From Clostridiales bacterium (lineage in GTDB: Bacteria; Bacillota; Clostridia; Oscillospirales; Acutalibacteraceae), in NCBI GenBank assembly GCA_021202245.1, contig JAJQDK010000125.1:1-15374 (forward strand): a stretch of DNA of 15,374 nucleotides, read 5' to 3'. Below the pieces are notes generated by a model that saw only the letters and a program-made list of their open reading frames with translations, had not been told where the DNA came from and did not search any database. Positions within the stretch are counted from its first letter, which is position 1; the number at the start of each line of letters is the position of its first letter. Both the position numbers and the translations under genes were made by a program. Of the stretch, positions 1-7,558 are shown piece by piece.

Positions 1-294
1 TATACATTTGGAAATTTTAATTTAGTCCACAAGTCGCTAAAGCTCCGGAATTTCAAAATCATGGCTTCCCACATAATATTTCACGGTATTTGTCTTGGTG
101 CGACAAATATCAATTCCGAAATCCTCAAGCGACTTTAAGTCGTCATACAGGCTCTTGCGTTCGGCTTTTATTCCGTATGCTTCAAGCTCCGTCAATATTT
201 CCTTCACGGTCAGACCGTGCTCCTCGTCGGTTTTTTCAAGCATTATTTTTTGCAGATATAAAAGCTTTTGCTTCTGCCCCGAGCTGCGTGACAT
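1..294 (-). pseudogene. WYL-type HTH transcriptional regulator, truncated by nonsense codons (runs off the left edge)
   Basis: The open part encodes 85 aa from the ATG at 294, behind a good ribosome site (GGAGG, 7 nt upstream). It resembles the N-terminal winged-helix domain of the Clostridia family of WYL-domain regulators: a KLLYLQKIMLEKTDEEHGLT segment, then AYGIKAERKSLYDDLKSLEDFGIDI as recognition helix and wing. It stops at a TAG (37-39). As I remember the family, the next residues are EL-K-LLVDAVQSSKFI. Here the same frame reads EL-stop-RLVD-stop-IKISKCI (TAG 37-39, TAA 22-24), so homology continues without a gap across both stops. I therefore infer a decayed gene whose WYL ligand-sensing half lies beyond the window. 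A short stand-alone HTH protein is still possible. The gene follows the AEC permease by 15 bp and is probably co-transcribed with it. The family match is from memory, not a search. Confidence 0.7.
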
Positions 295-309
295 AACCTT
301 TCCTCCCTA

Positions 310-1236
310 TCATGTAATTATTTGCGCAAGCATTATGACAAACGGCATTGTAATCACCGAAACAAGCGTTGTAGCCGCCACTATGCTCACCGAAAGCTCA
401 ACATCACGATTAAATTTTGCCGCAAACATTGTAGAGGTTGCCGCCGTGGGCGCCGAGCTTGCTATTACGCAGGTTATCAATATTGTTTTGTCCACACCGG
501 CAAAAGCCATAATCAGCGCCGCCGCAACGGGAATCACAGCCAACCTCAACGCCATTGCTGCGTACGCTCCGACATCGGCAAAGGCTCTTTTCAGGTTTGC
601 CTTAGAAAGATAAAAGCCTATTATAAGCATCGGCAGAGGTGTGTTGAGATTTGCCAGATAATCTATCGGCTGAATCATAATCTCAGGCAGCTCAATGCCC
701 GTTATAAACAACAAAATTGCTATAAGCACACCGACAATTCCGGGGTTGAAAATGAGCTTTTTTGCCGAAAGCTGAGTCTTATCTCCGCTCATTTCAACAA
801 GCCCGTAGGTCCAGACAAACAAATTGAAAACAGCAACAAAAATTGAGCCGTAAAACCAGCCGTCGTCGCCGAGAATCGCCTTTTGCAGAGGCAGCGACAT
901 AAATCCGCAGTTTGAAAACACCGTTGCAAACTGCAAAACCTTGCGCCTGCTTTCGTTTGCGCTGCGAAAAATCAGCCTTGCAAGTATAATTGAGCCAAGC
1001 ATAATAAACACAGCGCACAGAGCGGTAATTGCAATGTTGCCCAAAAGCTCAAAAGAAAACTCACGCTGGAATGCAGAAATCATAACGCAGGGCGTTACAA
1101 CGTATAATACAATATCGGTTATATGACGTGACGAGGATTGCGTAAGGATTCCGGTTTTTCCGCACACAAATCCCACAGCAATCAAAATAAACAAAATCAA
1201 TACCTGCTGAAGTATCATAAAAAAGCTGTCGGTCAT
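310..1236 (-). CDS. AEC (auxin efflux carrier) family permease
   Basis: This 308-aa integral membrane protein belongs to the AEC family of secondary transporters, which in bacteria usually export or exchange organic acids such as malate. The substrate here cannot be told. Family marks include an N-terminal hydrophobic helix (residues about 6-25), SNCGFMSLPL at 108-117, FNPGIVGV at 163-170, TPLPMLIIGFYL at 199-210 and the small-residue stretch SSAPTAATSTMFA at 260-272. About ten membrane segments alternate with short loops. The frame is open upstream to 1449, but I choose the ATG at 1236: GGAGGGAGCTT directly precedes it and an extended -10 promoter lies only about 25 bp further up. The length then matches the family (roughly 300-320 aa). 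It heads an operon with the broken WYL regulator. Confidence 0.85.
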   Translation of the reverse strand: MTDSFFMILQQVLILFILIAVGFVCGKTGILTQSSSRHITDIVLYVVTPCVMISAFQREFSFELLGNIAITALCAVFIMLGSIILARLIFRSANESRRKVLQFATVFSNCGFMSLPLQKAILGDDGWFYGSIFVAVFNLFVWTYGLVEMSGDKTQLSAKKLIFNPGIVGVLIAILLFITGIELPEIMIQPIDYLANLNTPLPMLIIGFYLSKANLKRAFADVGAYAAMALRLAVIPVAAALIMAFAGVDKTILITCVIASSAPTAATSTMFAAKFNRDVELSVSIVAATTLVSVITMPFVIMLAQIIT

Positions 1237-1261
1237 AAGCTCCCTCCGTTTCTCAGAAACA

Positions 1262-1291
1262 AGTATAACACAAATTTCAGCTTTTTGCCAC
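1262..1291 (-). promoter_or_regulatory. Promoter of the AEC permease operon
   Basis: On the minus strand there is a -35-like GTGGCA (1286-1291), an 18-nt spacer and a -10 TATACT (1262-1267) with a TG extension one base upstream (TGTTATACT). Transcription would start near 1255, giving a leader of about 20 nt before the ATG at 1236. This argues against translating the open frame that continues up to 1449. Confidence 0.6.
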
Positions 1292-1479
1292 CTTTGCCTG
1301 TATATATCGGCTGGGCCGCAATTTTCGTAAGACAAAAGCGGATTTATCTGCGTTTGCGCCTGTTTAAAACCATAAACGACGTCATTATGAGATATATTTT
1401 TCAATTCGGCAGTCTTGTTTTTTTCGACAGCAAATGACATTATACACAAAATATCCTTTTAAATATAGTGCAATATGCC

Positions 1480-1507
1480 TAAATGAAAATTTTAAAATTT
1501 TCATTTA
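1480..1507. repeat. 28-bp perfect AT-rich palindrome between divergent promoters
   Basis: Two 14-bp half-sites, TAAATGAAAATTTT and its exact reverse complement, abut with no spacer. The palindrome lies about 30 bp upstream of the -35 box of the plus-strand DUF6465 gene and about 190 bp upstream of the AEC promoter. Symmetry fits a homodimeric regulator site. As RNA it would form a loop-constrained AT hairpin with no clean U-tract, so a terminator role is less likely. The function is inference. Confidence 0.6.
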
Positions 1508-1538
1508 TGTATTAACCGCCGAAAATAATCGCAATTTG

Positions 1539-1567
1539 TTGACTTTTATTTTCTCAAATTGTATAAT
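1539..1567 (+). promoter_or_regulatory. Strong sigma-A-type promoter of the DUF6465 gene
   Basis: TTGACT (1539-1544), a 17-nt spacer and a consensus TATAAT (1562-1567) make a near-perfect housekeeping promoter. Transcription would start near 1574, about 60 nt before the ATG at 1637. The ribosome site GAAGGA (1623-1628) is 8 nt from the start codon. Confidence 0.8.
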
Positions 1568-1636
1568 GGGTTTAATCAGTAAAAGATTAGGCAAATTCTC
1601 GGTTTTTACGAACATTTTGAAAGAAGGAATATCATT

Positions 1637-2029
1637 ATGGCAACAACAAGAAAGACTGCTGCTAAAGCAGAAACCGCAGCAAAGGAAACTGCCGCTAAAA
1701 CAACAAAAGCAGCAGCCGCAAAGGAAGAACTTTCCCTTAAGGAAACAGCAGCTAAGAAAGCTCCCGCATAAAAGGCTCCCGCTAAGAAAGCATCTCCCAA
1801 AAAGGTTGCTCCTAAGAAGCCTGCTTCGGCTAAGGCAGCCGATACTAAGGTTGATTTCTTTGTAGAATTCGGCGGCGTTCAGGTTTCGGTAAACGAGGTT
1901 ATCGAAAACGTAAAGGCTACTTACGGCAAGGACGCAAAGGAAATTTCCGTTTATCTCAAGCCCGATGAAAGCAAGGCTTACTTTGTTGCTGACGGCGAAG
2001 AAAACGAAATGGATGTTTTCTTCTGCTGA
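1637..2029 (+). pseudogene. DUF6465-type lysine/alanine-rich protein interrupted by an in-frame TAA
   Basis: From the ATG at 1637 the frame encodes an alanine/lysine-rich, histone-H1-like N-terminus (MATTRKTAAKAETAAKET...). After 44 codons comes TAA (1769-1771). The same frame then continues uninterrupted for 85 codons to TGA (2027-2029). It finishes the KKxPA repeat linker and enters a compact C-terminal domain (VDFFVEFGGVQVSVNEVIENV, then EISVYLKPDESKAYFVADG) that I recognise as DUF6465. The stop falls exactly where the repeat register predicts lysine, so one A-to-T change (AAA to TAA) explains it. No credible restart codon follows it, so the C-terminal domain is probably not made unless the stop is read through. 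Promoter, ribosome site and terminator are all intact, which suggests a recent lesion or a sequencing error. The family's function is unknown; the basic tail may bind nucleic acid (inference). Confidence 0.75.
1754..1828 (+). repeat. Five 15-bp coding repeats of a KKxPA pentapeptide
   Basis: Five consecutive 15-nt units encode KKAPA, stop-KAPA, KKASP, KKVAP and KKPAS. Units begin at 1754, 1769, 1784, 1799 and 1814. The first codon of unit 2 is TAA where every other unit has AAG or AAA. The repeats form the basic, proline-broken linker between the lysine/alanine-rich N-terminus and the DUF6465 domain. Confidence 0.8.
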
Positions 2030-2072
2030 TTTCAGATTTTTATTTTCAGCATCTGTATTAAAGTTAAACATC

Positions 2073-2106
2073 AAAAGGACCGACATCGTGTGGTGTCGGT
2101 CCTTTT
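2073..2106. terminator. Bidirectional intrinsic terminator
   Basis: A perfect 13-bp stem (AAAAGGACCGACA, 2073-2085, with 2094-2106) closes an 8-nt loop. A T-run in both orientations lets it end the plus-strand DUF6465 transcript and the converging minus-strand operon, whose last gene stops at 2134. Confidence 0.85.
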
Positions 2107-2133
2107 CCGTGCAATCGTTTGCCGAACGATTGA

Positions 2134-3033
2134 TTATTTTTCTTCTTTTTTCGCAGCGACCGTGCTTTGAGAAGCATTATCCTGCCCGTCCTCTGCTTCC
2201 TTAATTCTTTTCGGGATAAAGTTTTGGATAAAGCCTGTTCTTTTTCCTCTGCCCTTGAGGTAGAAAAATCCGATAACATTAAAAACTATCGCCCCGAGAA
2301 AATTGACAAGCAAATCCTTCATCGTGTCGATGATTCCGATATCAAGGTATCCGTTTATGCCCAGGCTTTCGCCGTTGACGAGAGTGTCGGTAATTCCGCT
2401 GATATGCGTTACCTGGTTGCCGCCGCCCGAAAGCAAAACAGAATTTATCGAGGTGATGATTGTATCCTTCTGCATATCCTTACCGAGCAGCATATCGGCG
2501 CTGAATTCAAAGAATTCCCATACGGTACCCGCAGTCATTGAAAAGCAAAATGAAAACAAGCACACAAACAGCGGCGACATATCCATCTTGACCTTTTCGT
2601 TTCTGTTTAAAATATCAATCAGTCCGAAGCCCACGCCGGCGCAGATAAAGCCATTGAGCGTGTGCAGCATCGTGTCCCACATGGGTATTCTTTCGTAGAA
2701 TGCGCCCATCTCACCCAGCACATTGGCTGCAAAAACGAAAACAATAACGATTATTTCCATTACACTCGGAATGTCAATTTTCAGCCTGCGCTCAATAAAT
2801 GTGGGCATCATCAAAAGCAAAAACGACAGAACGCAGGTCATTGTGTTTTCCCACTGACCTCTGATAAGGCTGATTACAAGTATTACAATAATTACGGCGC
2901 GTATAACAAAATAAACGCCGGTCAGAACCTTGTGGTTTTTAATGTTCTGAACGCTGCTTTCGTGCCTGAGCCTTGCCTCGCTCCGTTTTTTTTGCTTAGC
3001 TTCTTTTTTTGTTTCTTTGTTGACTTTACTCAT
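2134..3033 (-). CDS. YjdF/DUF2238-like integral membrane protein
   Basis: This 299-aa protein starts with a highly charged cytoplasmic segment (residues 1-35, rich in Lys/Arg/Glu). About six membrane helices follow, near 37-57, 65-80, 90-107, 126-141, 152-172 and 240-260, and then a charged tail. Conserved-looking polar motifs in or near membranes are WDTMLHTLNGF (119-129), GTVWEFFEFSADMLLG (169-184) and IDTMKDLLVNFLGA (235-248). These resemble the W-D-x-x-x-H, G-x-x-W-E-x-x-E and DT-x-x-D motifs of the YjdF/DUF2238 family. The biochemical role of the family is unknown. I chose the ATG at 3033, although its ribosome site is weak or distant (GGGGGAG about 14 nt upstream). A TTG at 3057 would add 8 residues but would use that G-rich stretch as coding. 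It is last in the operon, 82 bp after the dehydratase-like gene. Confidence 0.65.
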   Translation of the reverse strand: MSKVNKETKKEAKQKKRSEARLRHESSVQNIKNHKVLTGVYFVIRAVIIVILVISLIRGQWENTMTCVLSFLLLMMPTFIERRLKIDIPSVMEIIVIVFVFAANVLGEMGAFYERIPMWDTMLHTLNGFICAGVGFGLIDILNRNEKVKMDMSPLFVCLFSFCFSMTAGTVWEFFEFSADMLLGKDMQKDTIITSINSVLLSGGGNQVTHISGITDTLVNGESLGINGYLDIGIIDTMKDLLVNFLGAIVFNVIGFFYLKGRGKRTGFIQNFIPKRIKEAEDGQDNASQSTVAAKKEEK

Positions 3034-3115
3034 AACGTTTCCGTTTCTCTCCCCCAATTAAAATCAAAAACCTATATGGTAAAATATATTTTTAACCTAA
3101 GCCGCACGGCACGCA

Positions 3116-4405
3116 TTACTGATTATTTTGCTCGGCAAGCCTTTTGTTGAGGTTTTCCTTGCCGACGGCGAGCATCAGCTTGATTCTGTTCTCCTGATTA
3201 ACCTTAGGCGCACCCGGGTCATAGTCAACGGTAACTATATTGGCGTTGGGATTTACCTCCTTAATCTTGCGGACCGCTCCCTTTCCGTTGATGTGATTGG
3301 GCAGACAGCCGAACGGCTGAGTGCAAACTATGTTTTCATACCCTGTTTCGGCAAGCTCAAGCATCTCGGCTGTGAGCAGCCATCCCTCGCCCATTTTGCT
3401 TCCGTAGCCGATTACACCTTTATTAAGCGATTTTGTGTGCGCATACTCGTGAGGCGGTACAAAATTGTATTTTTCGGCATTTTCAATCATCAAGCTTTCA
3501 AGCTTTGTCAGATAATTGAGCAGATATTGGCAGAATTGGTATTTCAGCCTGCTGCCGCCGAATAATTTATAGTCCTCAATCCTGTTGTCTACCTTAAATG
3601 ACGCAAATCCCATAAGTCCGGGAACGCAAACCTCACAGTCCTGACTTGCAAGAAACTCCTCTAAGCCGTTGTTTGCCATTTTTGAATATTTTACATAAAT
3701 CTCGCCCACAATGCCTACCTTAACCTTCGGCACCTTGTTCAGCTCGATTTCGGCGAAGGATTTTGTGATTTTGTCAAGGTTTTCGTCAATTTCCTCAAGA
3801 GTATAGCCCTTGCCCTCAATGAGCTGCTGCGAAAGCTTGTCGCTCCATTCCTCAACAAGCGCCATACTTTCTCCCTTGTTCACCTCGTAGGGCTTTGTCT
3901 GATTTGAAAGCAGCATAAGCTGATCGCCGTATACCACGCCGCCGACAAAACGTCTTATCAGCGAAAGAGAAAGGGAAAATCCGCTGTTATGCTCCATACC
4001 GAACGAAAGGGATATTACCGGCACAAACTCAAAGCCTGCCTTTTTCAAGGCTTTTCTCAAAAGAAAAATATAATTTGAAGCACGGCAGCCGCCGCCCGTC
4101 TGGGTAATCATAAGCGCCGTTTTGTGAACGTCGTATTTGCCGCTCTGCAGAGCGTTTATAAACTGACCTATTACAAGCAAAGCCGGATAACAGGTGTCGT
4201 TGTGAACGTATTTTAATCCCGTCTGCGCAATCTCCGGTCCCCAGGTATCAAGCAAATCGGATTTGTAGCCGTAATAGGTAAACACCTTCTGCAAAATCTT
4301 GAAATGAATAGGCGCCATATTCGGCATAAGAATTGTGTATTCCTTTTTCATTTCCTTTGTAAACAGCAGTCTGCCTGTTTTTTTGTCGTACTTCAATTCA
4401 GCCAT
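3116..4405 (-). CDS. 2-hydroxyacyl-CoA dehydratase-like subunit (HgdB/DUF2229-associated)
   Basis: This 429-aa protein resembles the C-terminal part of the large activase/2-hydroxyacyl-CoA dehydratase-related proteins of Clostridia. Cysteines that could hold an iron-sulfur cluster occur at C72 (NDTCYPALLVIGQ), C107 (TQTGGGCRASNY), C257, C260, C361 and C367 (CTQPFGCLPNHI). GIVGEIYVKY at 231-240 and the VDYDPGAP stretch near the end are also typical. True dehydratases use ATP-energised single electrons to remove water from 2-hydroxyacyl-CoA; activity here is unproven. The ATG at 4405 has AAAGGA 8 nt upstream; the frame could extend to 4444 but would then overlap the upstream gene. It begins 16 bp after the activase stop, so the two are surely one transcript and probably one complex. 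Confidence 0.8.
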   Translation of the reverse strand: MAELKYDKKTGRLLFTKEMKKEYTILMPNMAPIHFKILQKVFTYYGYKSDLLDTWGPEIAQTGLKYVHNDTCYPALLVIGQFINALQSGKYDVHKTALMITQTGGGCRASNYIFLLRKALKKAGFEFVPVISLSFGMEHNSGFSLSLSLIRRFVGGVVYGDQLMLLSNQTKPYEVNKGESMALVEEWSDKLSQQLIEGKGYTLEEIDENLDKITKSFAEIELNKVPKVKVGIVGEIYVKYSKMANNGLEEFLASQDCEVCVPGLMGFASFKVDNRIEDYKLFGGSRLKYQFCQYLLNYLTKLESLMIENAEKYNFVPPHEYAHTKSLNKGVIGYGSKMGEGWLLTAEMLELAETGYENIVCTQPFGCLPNHINGKGAVRKIKEVNPNANIVTVDYDPGAPKVNQENRIKLMLAVGKENLNKRLAEQNNQ

Positions 4406-4421
4406 AATGAATCCTTTCGCA

Positions 4422-7325
4422 TCAATCCCGGTCAATAGCCGCAAGCAGGCTGCGAATCCTGATTTTTACCGCGCCGAGATTTGTAATTTCATCAATTTTT
4501 ATCTGCGTATATATTTTGTCGTTTTTTTCAAGGATTTCACGCACCTCGTCGGTGGTGATTGCATCAATTCCACAGCCGAAGGATACAAGCTGAATCAGCT
4601 CCATATCCTCCCGTGTCGTAACGTATTTTGCCGCAGCATACAGCCTTGAATGATAAGTCCACTGGTTGAGCACGTGCGTGTCAAATTTTTCCACTCTCGG
4701 GGAAACTACATCCTCACTTATTATGGCAACGTCAAAACCGGAAATAAGCTCGTCAATTCCGTGATTGATTTCCGGGTCAATGTGATACGGTCTGCCTGCA
4801 AGCACAAAAATCTTTTTGCCCTCTTTTTCCGCCTGCGCTATTATCTCGTTGCCCTTGTCAAGCACCTTCTTTTTGTATTCCTCCTGCTCCTCATACGCTT
4901 TTTTGGAGGCTATTCTAACCTCGTTAAGAGTCAAATCGGGGAAATACTGCGAAAGCTTTTCATATGCCTTTTGCGGAAAATCCTTGGGACGATGCACGCC
5001 GAAGTATTCCTTGATAAACTGCACCTTGCGGATATCCTTCATATTATTTTTTATAACCTCGGGGTAGTAGGCTACCACCGGACAGTTGTAGTGGTTATCT
5101 CCCAAATGCTCGTCAAAATTGTACGATAGGCAGGGATAGAAAATTGTTTCGGCTCCCTCGTCAATCAGCGTCTGAATATGACCGTGCATAAGCTTGGCAG
5201 GGAAACAAACAGTATCGCTTGGTATCGTCTGCTGACCTCTTTGGTACAGCTTGCGTGACGAATACGGCGAATGGAACACCTCAAATTTAAGCTCGGTAAA
5301 GAACCTGTACCAGAACGGATACATCTCATAAAGGTTAAGTCCCATCGGTATGCCGAGCTTGCCTCTCACGCCCTCAACTGGCTTGTACGAATCAATAAGC
5401 TTGAGCTTATAGCTGTACATATTAAGGTCCGAGGACGGCGCGCGCTTTGTAATCGGACGCTCGCACCTGTTGCCGGCAATGTATTTTCTTCCGCCGCCGA
5501 AGGAATTTATTGTAAGACGGCAGTTATTGTTGCACAGACCGCAGTTTGTGACCTGTATATCATGCACAAAGCTTTTCAGCCCATCCGATTTTAAGAGAGT
5601 ACTGTCGGCTTTGCCCTTTGATTTTTTCTTTGCATAAAGCGCAGCTCCGTATGCGCCCATAAGTCCGGCAATGTCGGGGCGTACAACCTCAATTCCGAGC
5701 TCCCGTTCAACTGGGCGCAGAACGGCAGCGTTGAGGAAGGTACCTCCCTGAACAACAATCCTTTTGCCCAGTTCATCCGGACTTGAAGCACGGATAACCT
5801 TGTAAAGCGCATTTTTTACTACGCTCAGCGATAATCCTGCGGAAATATCCTCTATTGTGGCTCCGTCCTTTTGCGCCTGTTTTACGCTTGAATTCATAAA
5901 CACCGTACAGCGTGAGCCGAGGTCAACGGGTCGCTTTGCAAAAAGTCCCAGCTTTGCAAAATCGGCAATTTCATATCCGAGAGCATTTGCAAAGGTCTGC
6001 AAAAAGCTGCCGCAGCCCGAAGAACAAGCCTCGTTAAGGAATATGTTATCAATGGCGCCGTTATGAATTTTGAAGCACTTAATATCCTGTCCGCCGATGT
6101 CTATAATAAACTCAACATCCGGCATAAAATATTTGGCAGCCGTAAAATGCGCTATCGTTTCTACTATTCCGTAGTCCACGTTGAACGCATTTTTTATTAT
6201 ATCCTCACCGTAGCCCGTAACCGCAGATGACGCTACGTTCAAATCAGGCTCTATGGCGTAAATCTCTTCAAGAAAATCCTTTATTATACCTACAGGATTG
6301 CCCTTTGAGGGAAGATACTTTGAATAAAGCAGCTCGCCGTCCTCGTTAAGTACAACACCCTTAACGGTGGTTGAGCCCGAGTCCATTCCTATGTAAGCCT
6401 TTCCCTTATAGTCCTTGAGCGTTTTTTGCTCTACATGCGCCTTGGCGTGGCGGTCGGTAAATTTTTTGTATTCCTCCTCATTTTCAAAGAGAGGGGGATT
6501 AAAAGCGAAATTTCCCGTTCCTCTGTAATCCTTTACTGCGCTTATAACCTCATCAAAATCAATAGCTTTTTCACTGCAGAGAGCCGCTCCGCTCGCAACG
6601 TAATACAGCGAATTTTCGGGGCAAATGCCCTTTGTTCCGAGGGTGCGGTCAAAGCAGTTTCTCAGCTCGCTCATAAATGTAAGCGGTCCGCCGAGATATG
6701 CAATCTGCCCCTCAATCTCTCTGCCCTGGGCAAGGCCTGCAACCGTCTGGCTTACAACCGCATTAAAGATGCTCTCTGCAATATCGCTTTTGCGTGTGCC
6801 CTGATTTAAAAGCGGCTGAATGTCGGTTTTCGCAAAAACTCCGCAGCGAGAAGCTATGGTATATGTCTTTTCATACTGCTTTGCAAGCTCATCCATATCC
6901 TCAAGCTCTACGTTAAGCAGGGTGGCCATCTGGTCAATAAACGCACCGGTACCTCCGGCGCAGGTGCCGTTCATTCTTACCTCAAGCCCGTTTGCAAGGA
7001 AAAGAATTTTTGCATCCTCGCCGCCGAGCTCTATTACAACGTCTGTTCCGGGGATAAAGGTATTTGCCGCAACTCGTGTGGCGTAAACCTCCTGCACAAA
7101 GTCAATTCCGCAGGCCTCCGCTACGCCCATACCTGCCGAGCCCGACATAGCCACAGTCGCCTGTTCAACTCCGTCAACCTTCGAGCGAACAGTGTCGAGG
7201 ATTTCCGCAATTTTTTCGGTAATCTGCGAGTAATGGCGTTCGTATGTGCTGTAAATCAATTTGTTATCATCGTCAAGCACGACGCACTTTATGGTAGTTG
7301 AACCAATGTCAAGTCCTAATTTCAA
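4422..7325 (-). CDS. Large acyl-CoA dehydratase activase (two BcrAD/BadFG ATPase domains plus DUF2229)
   Basis: This 967-aa protein has three parts. ATPase domain 1 (1 to about 255) has GLDIGSTTIK at 4-13, IELGGEDAKI at 98-107, and cysteines C122 (NGTCAGGTG) and C161 (SRCGVFAK). These match the two cysteines that hold the dimer-bridging 4Fe-4S cluster in the activator HgdC. ATPase domain 2 (about 310-565) has GMDSGSTTVKG, DIGGQDIKC, EACSSGCGSF (C434, C438) and SRCTVF (C473). The C-terminal DUF2229 region starts with a cysteine cluster (C594, C597, C602, C621) and includes AGRPYHIDPEINHGID near 843-858. The family couples ATP hydrolysis to low-potential electron transfer into 2-hydroxyacyl-CoA dehydratases; the partner is probably the next gene. 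I chose the TTG start at 7325 because GGAGGA (7332-7337) sits 6 nt upstream; no suitable ATG exists. There is no CoA-transferase or HgdA/HgdB pair nearby, so the substrate is unknown. Confidence 0.88.
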   Translation of the reverse strand: MKLGLDIGSTTIKCVVLDDDNKLIYSTYERHYSQITEKIAEILDTVRSKVDGVEQATVAMSGSAGMGVAEACGIDFVQEVYATRVAANTFIPGTDVVIELGGEDAKILFLANGLEVRMNGTCAGGTGAFIDQMATLLNVELEDMDELAKQYEKTYTIASRCGVFAKTDIQPLLNQGTRKSDIAESIFNAVVSQTVAGLAQGREIEGQIAYLGGPLTFMSELRNCFDRTLGTKGICPENSLYYVASGAALCSEKAIDFDEVISAVKDYRGTGNFAFNPPLFENEEEYKKFTDRHAKAHVEQKTLKDYKGKAYIGMDSGSTTVKGVVLNEDGELLYSKYLPSKGNPVGIIKDFLEEIYAIEPDLNVASSAVTGYGEDIIKNAFNVDYGIVETIAHFTAAKYFMPDVEFIIDIGGQDIKCFKIHNGAIDNIFLNEACSSGCGSFLQTFANALGYEIADFAKLGLFAKRPVDLGSRCTVFMNSSVKQAQKDGATIEDISAGLSLSVVKNALYKVIRASSPDELGKRIVVQGGTFLNAAVLRPVERELGIEVVRPDIAGLMGAYGAALYAKKKSKGKADSTLLKSDGLKSFVHDIQVTNCGLCNNNCRLTINSFGGGRKYIAGNRCERPITKRAPSSDLNMYSYKLKLIDSYKPVEGVRGKLGIPMGLNLYEMYPFWYRFFTELKFEVFHSPYSSRKLYQRGQQTIPSDTVCFPAKLMHGHIQTLIDEGAETIFYPCLSYNFDEHLGDNHYNCPVVAYYPEVIKNNMKDIRKVQFIKEYFGVHRPKDFPQKAYEKLSQYFPDLTLNEVRIASKKAYEEQEEYKKKVLDKGNEIIAQAEKEGKKIFVLAGRPYHIDPEINHGIDELISGFDVAIISEDVVSPRVEKFDTHVLNQWTYHSRLYAAAKYVTTREDMELIQLVSFGCGIDAITTDEVREILEKNDKIYTQIKIDEITNLGAVKIRIRSLLAAIDRD

Positions 7326-7373
7326 AACGCTTCCTCCGATAATCAAAATAGTATATTTATCGTATTCTAATTT

Positions 7374-7401
7374 ATTATAAGCTTTAAAAAGCTGTTTTTA
7401 A
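7374..7401 (-). promoter_or_regulatory. Possible promoter of the activase operon, with overlapping inverted repeat
   Basis: On the minus strand TTAAAA (7396-7401), a 16-nt spacer and TATAAT (7374-7379) form a fair promoter about 50 bp before the TTG start. The spacer holds a 14-bp inverted repeat, AGCTTT-AA-AAAGCT (7380-7393), that could be an operator. A second TATAAT at 7441-7446 lacks a good -35 box. The rest of 7326-7493 is AT-rich with nothing else recognisable. Confidence 0.4.
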
Positions 7402-7493
7402 TTCTTTTATGCAAATATAAACGTTTTGAGTTATTTTACCATTATATCATCATTAAATCAATATACACTTGCGTTAATATGTCTATTGCCGGC

Positions 7494-7530
7494 AAAAAAG
7501 AAAAAAACCTGTCGAAGCTCGGCAGGTTTT
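7494..7530 (-). terminator. Intrinsic terminator of the 7559-8116 gene
   Basis: Read on the minus strand, an 11-bp stem (7504-7514 with 7520-7530, one G-U pair) closes a 5-nt loop. It is followed by a T-rich tract (plus-strand A-runs 7494-7507). It lies 28 bp past the stop at 7559. Confidence 0.8.
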
Positions 7531-7558
7531 CAAGCAATGTTATGTTAGATTTTCAGGC

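Noticed and set aside
1237..1449. In-frame 71-codon N-terminal extension of the AEC permease
   Set aside because: The extended -10 promoter at 1262-1291 lies inside it, a strong ribosome site precedes the ATG at 1236, and the extension has no membrane or family character.
1769..1771. Reassigned TAA codon or a programmed frameshift in the DUF6465 gene
   Set aside because: TAA ends intact genes elsewhere in the window (for example 3116, 10157, 11905), and no slippery heptamer with a stimulatory structure is present at the stop.
1434..1865. Open frame of 143 codons overlapping the DUF6465 gene
   Set aside because: A shifted frame through A/K-rich repeats (Gln/Leu/Arg-rich nonsense), no ribosome site, and it begins upstream of the promoter.
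4650..5129. Plus-strand open frame of 159 codons opposite the activase
   Set aside because: Shadow of the minus-strand coding region; no ribosome site, and the minus-strand product has full family motifs.
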